From: Marinilabiliaceae bacterium ANBcel2
Lineage (GTDB): Bacteria > Bacteroidota > Bacteroidia > Bacteroidales > Marinilabiliaceae
NCBI GenBank assembly: GCA_029688995.1
Contig: JARULA010000003.1
Location: 1 to 64,000 of the forward strand
Direction of reading: 5' to 3'
DNA: 64,000 bases
Both the position numbers and the translations under genes were made by a program. Below, piece after piece: positions 62,881 through 64,000 of the stretch. Each line of letters opens with the position of its first letter. Position 1 is the stretch's first letter. The notes below the pieces were generated by a model. The model was given only the letters and a program-made list of their open reading frames with translations. It made no database searches and had not been told where the DNA came from.

Positions 62881-64000
62881 ATGGTTGATAATAGTTTGAA
62901 GATGATGCATCCTAAGGATCAAATTATAATGATAATTGATCGTATATATAAAAAGGGATTTACAACTACTTCGGGTGGTAATCTCTCAGTTATGGATGAG
63001 AATGGAGATATGTGGGTAACTCCTTCAGGGGTAGATAAGGGAAGTCTTAGATCTTCTGATATAATGTGTGTTAAGTCGGGAGGTGAAATCACAGGAGATC
63101 ATAAACCATCCATGGAATACCCCTTTCATAAAGCTATATATGAAAATCGCCCCGATATCAGGGCTGTTGTGCATGCCCATCCTCCTGCATTAGTTGCATT
63201 TAGTATTGTAAGAGAAATGCCTGATACTAATTTGATTCCCGGGATAAAAGAGGTTTGCGGGGTTCCCGGATATGCTAAATATCATCTGCCCGGCAGTGAA
63301 AATTTGGGCACCTCTATATCAGAGCAGTTTAAAGCAGGATTTTATTCTGTTATTATGGAAAATCATGGTGCTGTTGTTGGCGGTAGTGATCTGCTTGATG
63401 CCTATGAAAGATTTGAAACGCTTGAATTTTTGTGTCGATCAATTGTTAACTCGCGTATAATTGGTGAACCATCTTCGTTAAGTGAGAAGCAGCTTTTGGC
63501 ATATAAAAAATATAGAGTGCCATCTCTTCCTGAAATGGAGACTGTTTTTTATCCGCCTAAAGAGAAAGAGATTCGTAAAGAGATATGTAAGTTTTTACAA
63601 CGTGCTTATCATCAGAATCTTATTATGAGTAGTTTTGGCTCTGTTTCGGTCAGGTGGGAAGATGATGATTTTTTAATTACACCCGGTCAGGGAGCTCGTT
63701 GGAATATTACCCCTGAAGATATTGTTCAAATTAAGAGAGGAGAGTGTGAACCACAAAAAATTGCGTGTAAATCATATCTGCTGCATCAAAAAATATATGA
63801 GAGGTTTCCCCATATTAATTGTGTGATATTGGCAAGGCCTGATAATCTTATGGCTTATAGCATTTCGCATAAAACTCTTGATGTTCGAACTATTCCTGAA
63901 AGCTGGATATTCTTGCAGGATATGGAGAATGTTCCATTCGACTCCTGCATAAATGGAGAGGATATTATAGTCTCTAAAATTTCTAAAGAGAAGCCCGGTG
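62881..64000 (+). CDS. Two-domain class II aldolase (probable L-fuculose-phosphate aldolase), 3' end cut by the window
   Basis: Open from ATG 62881 through the window end (373 codons). The first domain has the full zinc-aldolase set: FTTTSGGNLSV, VTPSGVDKG, Glu79 (PSMEYPFH), zinc His98 and His100 (VVHAHPP), and His162 (ENHGAVV). It would cleave L-fuculose-1-phosphate to dihydroxyacetone phosphate and L-lactaldehyde. A second aldolase-like domain begins near residue 225 (SSFGSVSVRW, LITPGQGARWN) but has lost the metal ligands (Ser298 for the Glu; Leu317-Ala-Arg319 for HAH), so it is probably structural. It lies 28 bp after fucP. No symbol is given because the bidomain form differs from classical fucA. 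Confidence 0.87.
   Translation, partial: MVDNSLKMMHPKDQIIMIIDRIYKKGFTTTSGGNLSVMDENGDMWVTPSGVDKGSLRSSDIMCVKSGGEITGDHKPSMEYPFHKAIYENRPDIRAVVHAHPPALVAFSIVREMPDTNLIPGIKEVCGVPGYAKYHLPGSENLGTSISEQFKAGFYSVIMENHGAVVGGSDLLDAYERFETLEFLCRSIVNSRIIGEPSSLSEKQLLAYKKYRVPSLPEMETVFYPPKEKEIRKEICKFLQRAYHQNLIMSSFGSVSVRWEDDDFLITPGQGARWNITPEDIVQIKRGECEPQKIACKSYLLHQKIYERFPHINCVILARPDNLMAYSISHKTLDVRTIPESWIFLQDMENVPFDSCINGEDIIVSKISKEKPG

Noticed and set aside
1-64000. Prophage, insertion sequence, CRISPR array, rRNA or tRNA genes
   Set aside because: No transposase, integrase, phage structural gene, spaced repeat array or cloverleaf-like stretch was found on either strand.

Overview
The window is a chromosomal stretch of a Bacteroidota bacterium, most likely of class Bacteroidia (a Bacteroidales/Marinilabiliales-type organism; the order is an inference). 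The evidence is low G+C coding DNA, repeated promoters of the Bacteroidota form TTG-N19/20-TAnnTTTG, a secreted metalloprotease ending in a type IX secretion sorting domain, a TonB receptor behind a TPP riboswitch, a NagB-like/PIG-L fusion next to a canonical nagB, and a large unnamed protein that I recall as conserved in this phylum. No rRNA, tRNA, CRISPR array, insertion sequence or prophage was seen.

Layout. 1-2.1 kb: a predicted outer-membrane barrel protein and an RsuA/RluB-type pseudouridine synthase. 2.2-9.4 kb: glmM, then a four-gene efflux cluster (HlyD-type adaptor, MacB/FtsX-type permease, TolC-type channel, second adaptor) with no ATPase gene. 9.5-16 kb: malate dehydrogenase, an AI-2E-family permease, a parallel beta-helix lipoprotein, a secreted EEP nuclease/phosphatase and a CCA-adding-type enzyme. 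16-20.3 kb: two tandem thioredoxins (cytosolic, then exported), a TPP riboswitch controlling a TonB receptor (probable thiamine uptake) and an RluA-type pseudouridine synthase. 20.4-28.7 kb: panB, an uncharacterised 591-residue protein, mutS2, nagB and the divergent NagB-like/PIG-L fusion. 28.9-33.3 kb: a 1458-residue M6 metalloprotease. 33.3-39.7 kb: a compact C5-pathway haem operon, hemA-hemC-hemD-hemB-hemL-hemE, followed by a long RNA hairpin.

40-54.5 kb is a signal-transduction region: a membrane LytTR regulator, a YfiR-family protein, a Crp/Fnr regulator, two hybrid histidine kinases, and a chemotaxis cluster (cheY-like receiver, cheA, cheW, mcp, cheR, cheB). In this cluster two core genes are broken as written. 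cheA is frameshifted exactly at a (CT)6 dinucleotide repeat, where loss of one CT unit would restore the canonical reading frame. The chemoreceptor gene carries a single in-frame amber codon. 54.5-57.1 kb holds an MFS transporter and a PadR regulator/PspC-domain pair.

57.1-64 kb is an L-fucose utilisation locus: a divergent AraC-family regulator, then fucI, fucK, fucP and a two-domain class II aldolase cut by the window end. Together they import L-fucose, isomerise it to L-fuculose, phosphorylate it and cleave it to dihydroxyacetone phosphate and lactaldehyde. A 7+7 bp dyad in the fuc intergenic region is a candidate operator.

All assignments rest on reading motifs and gene context by eye; no database search or structure prediction was run.
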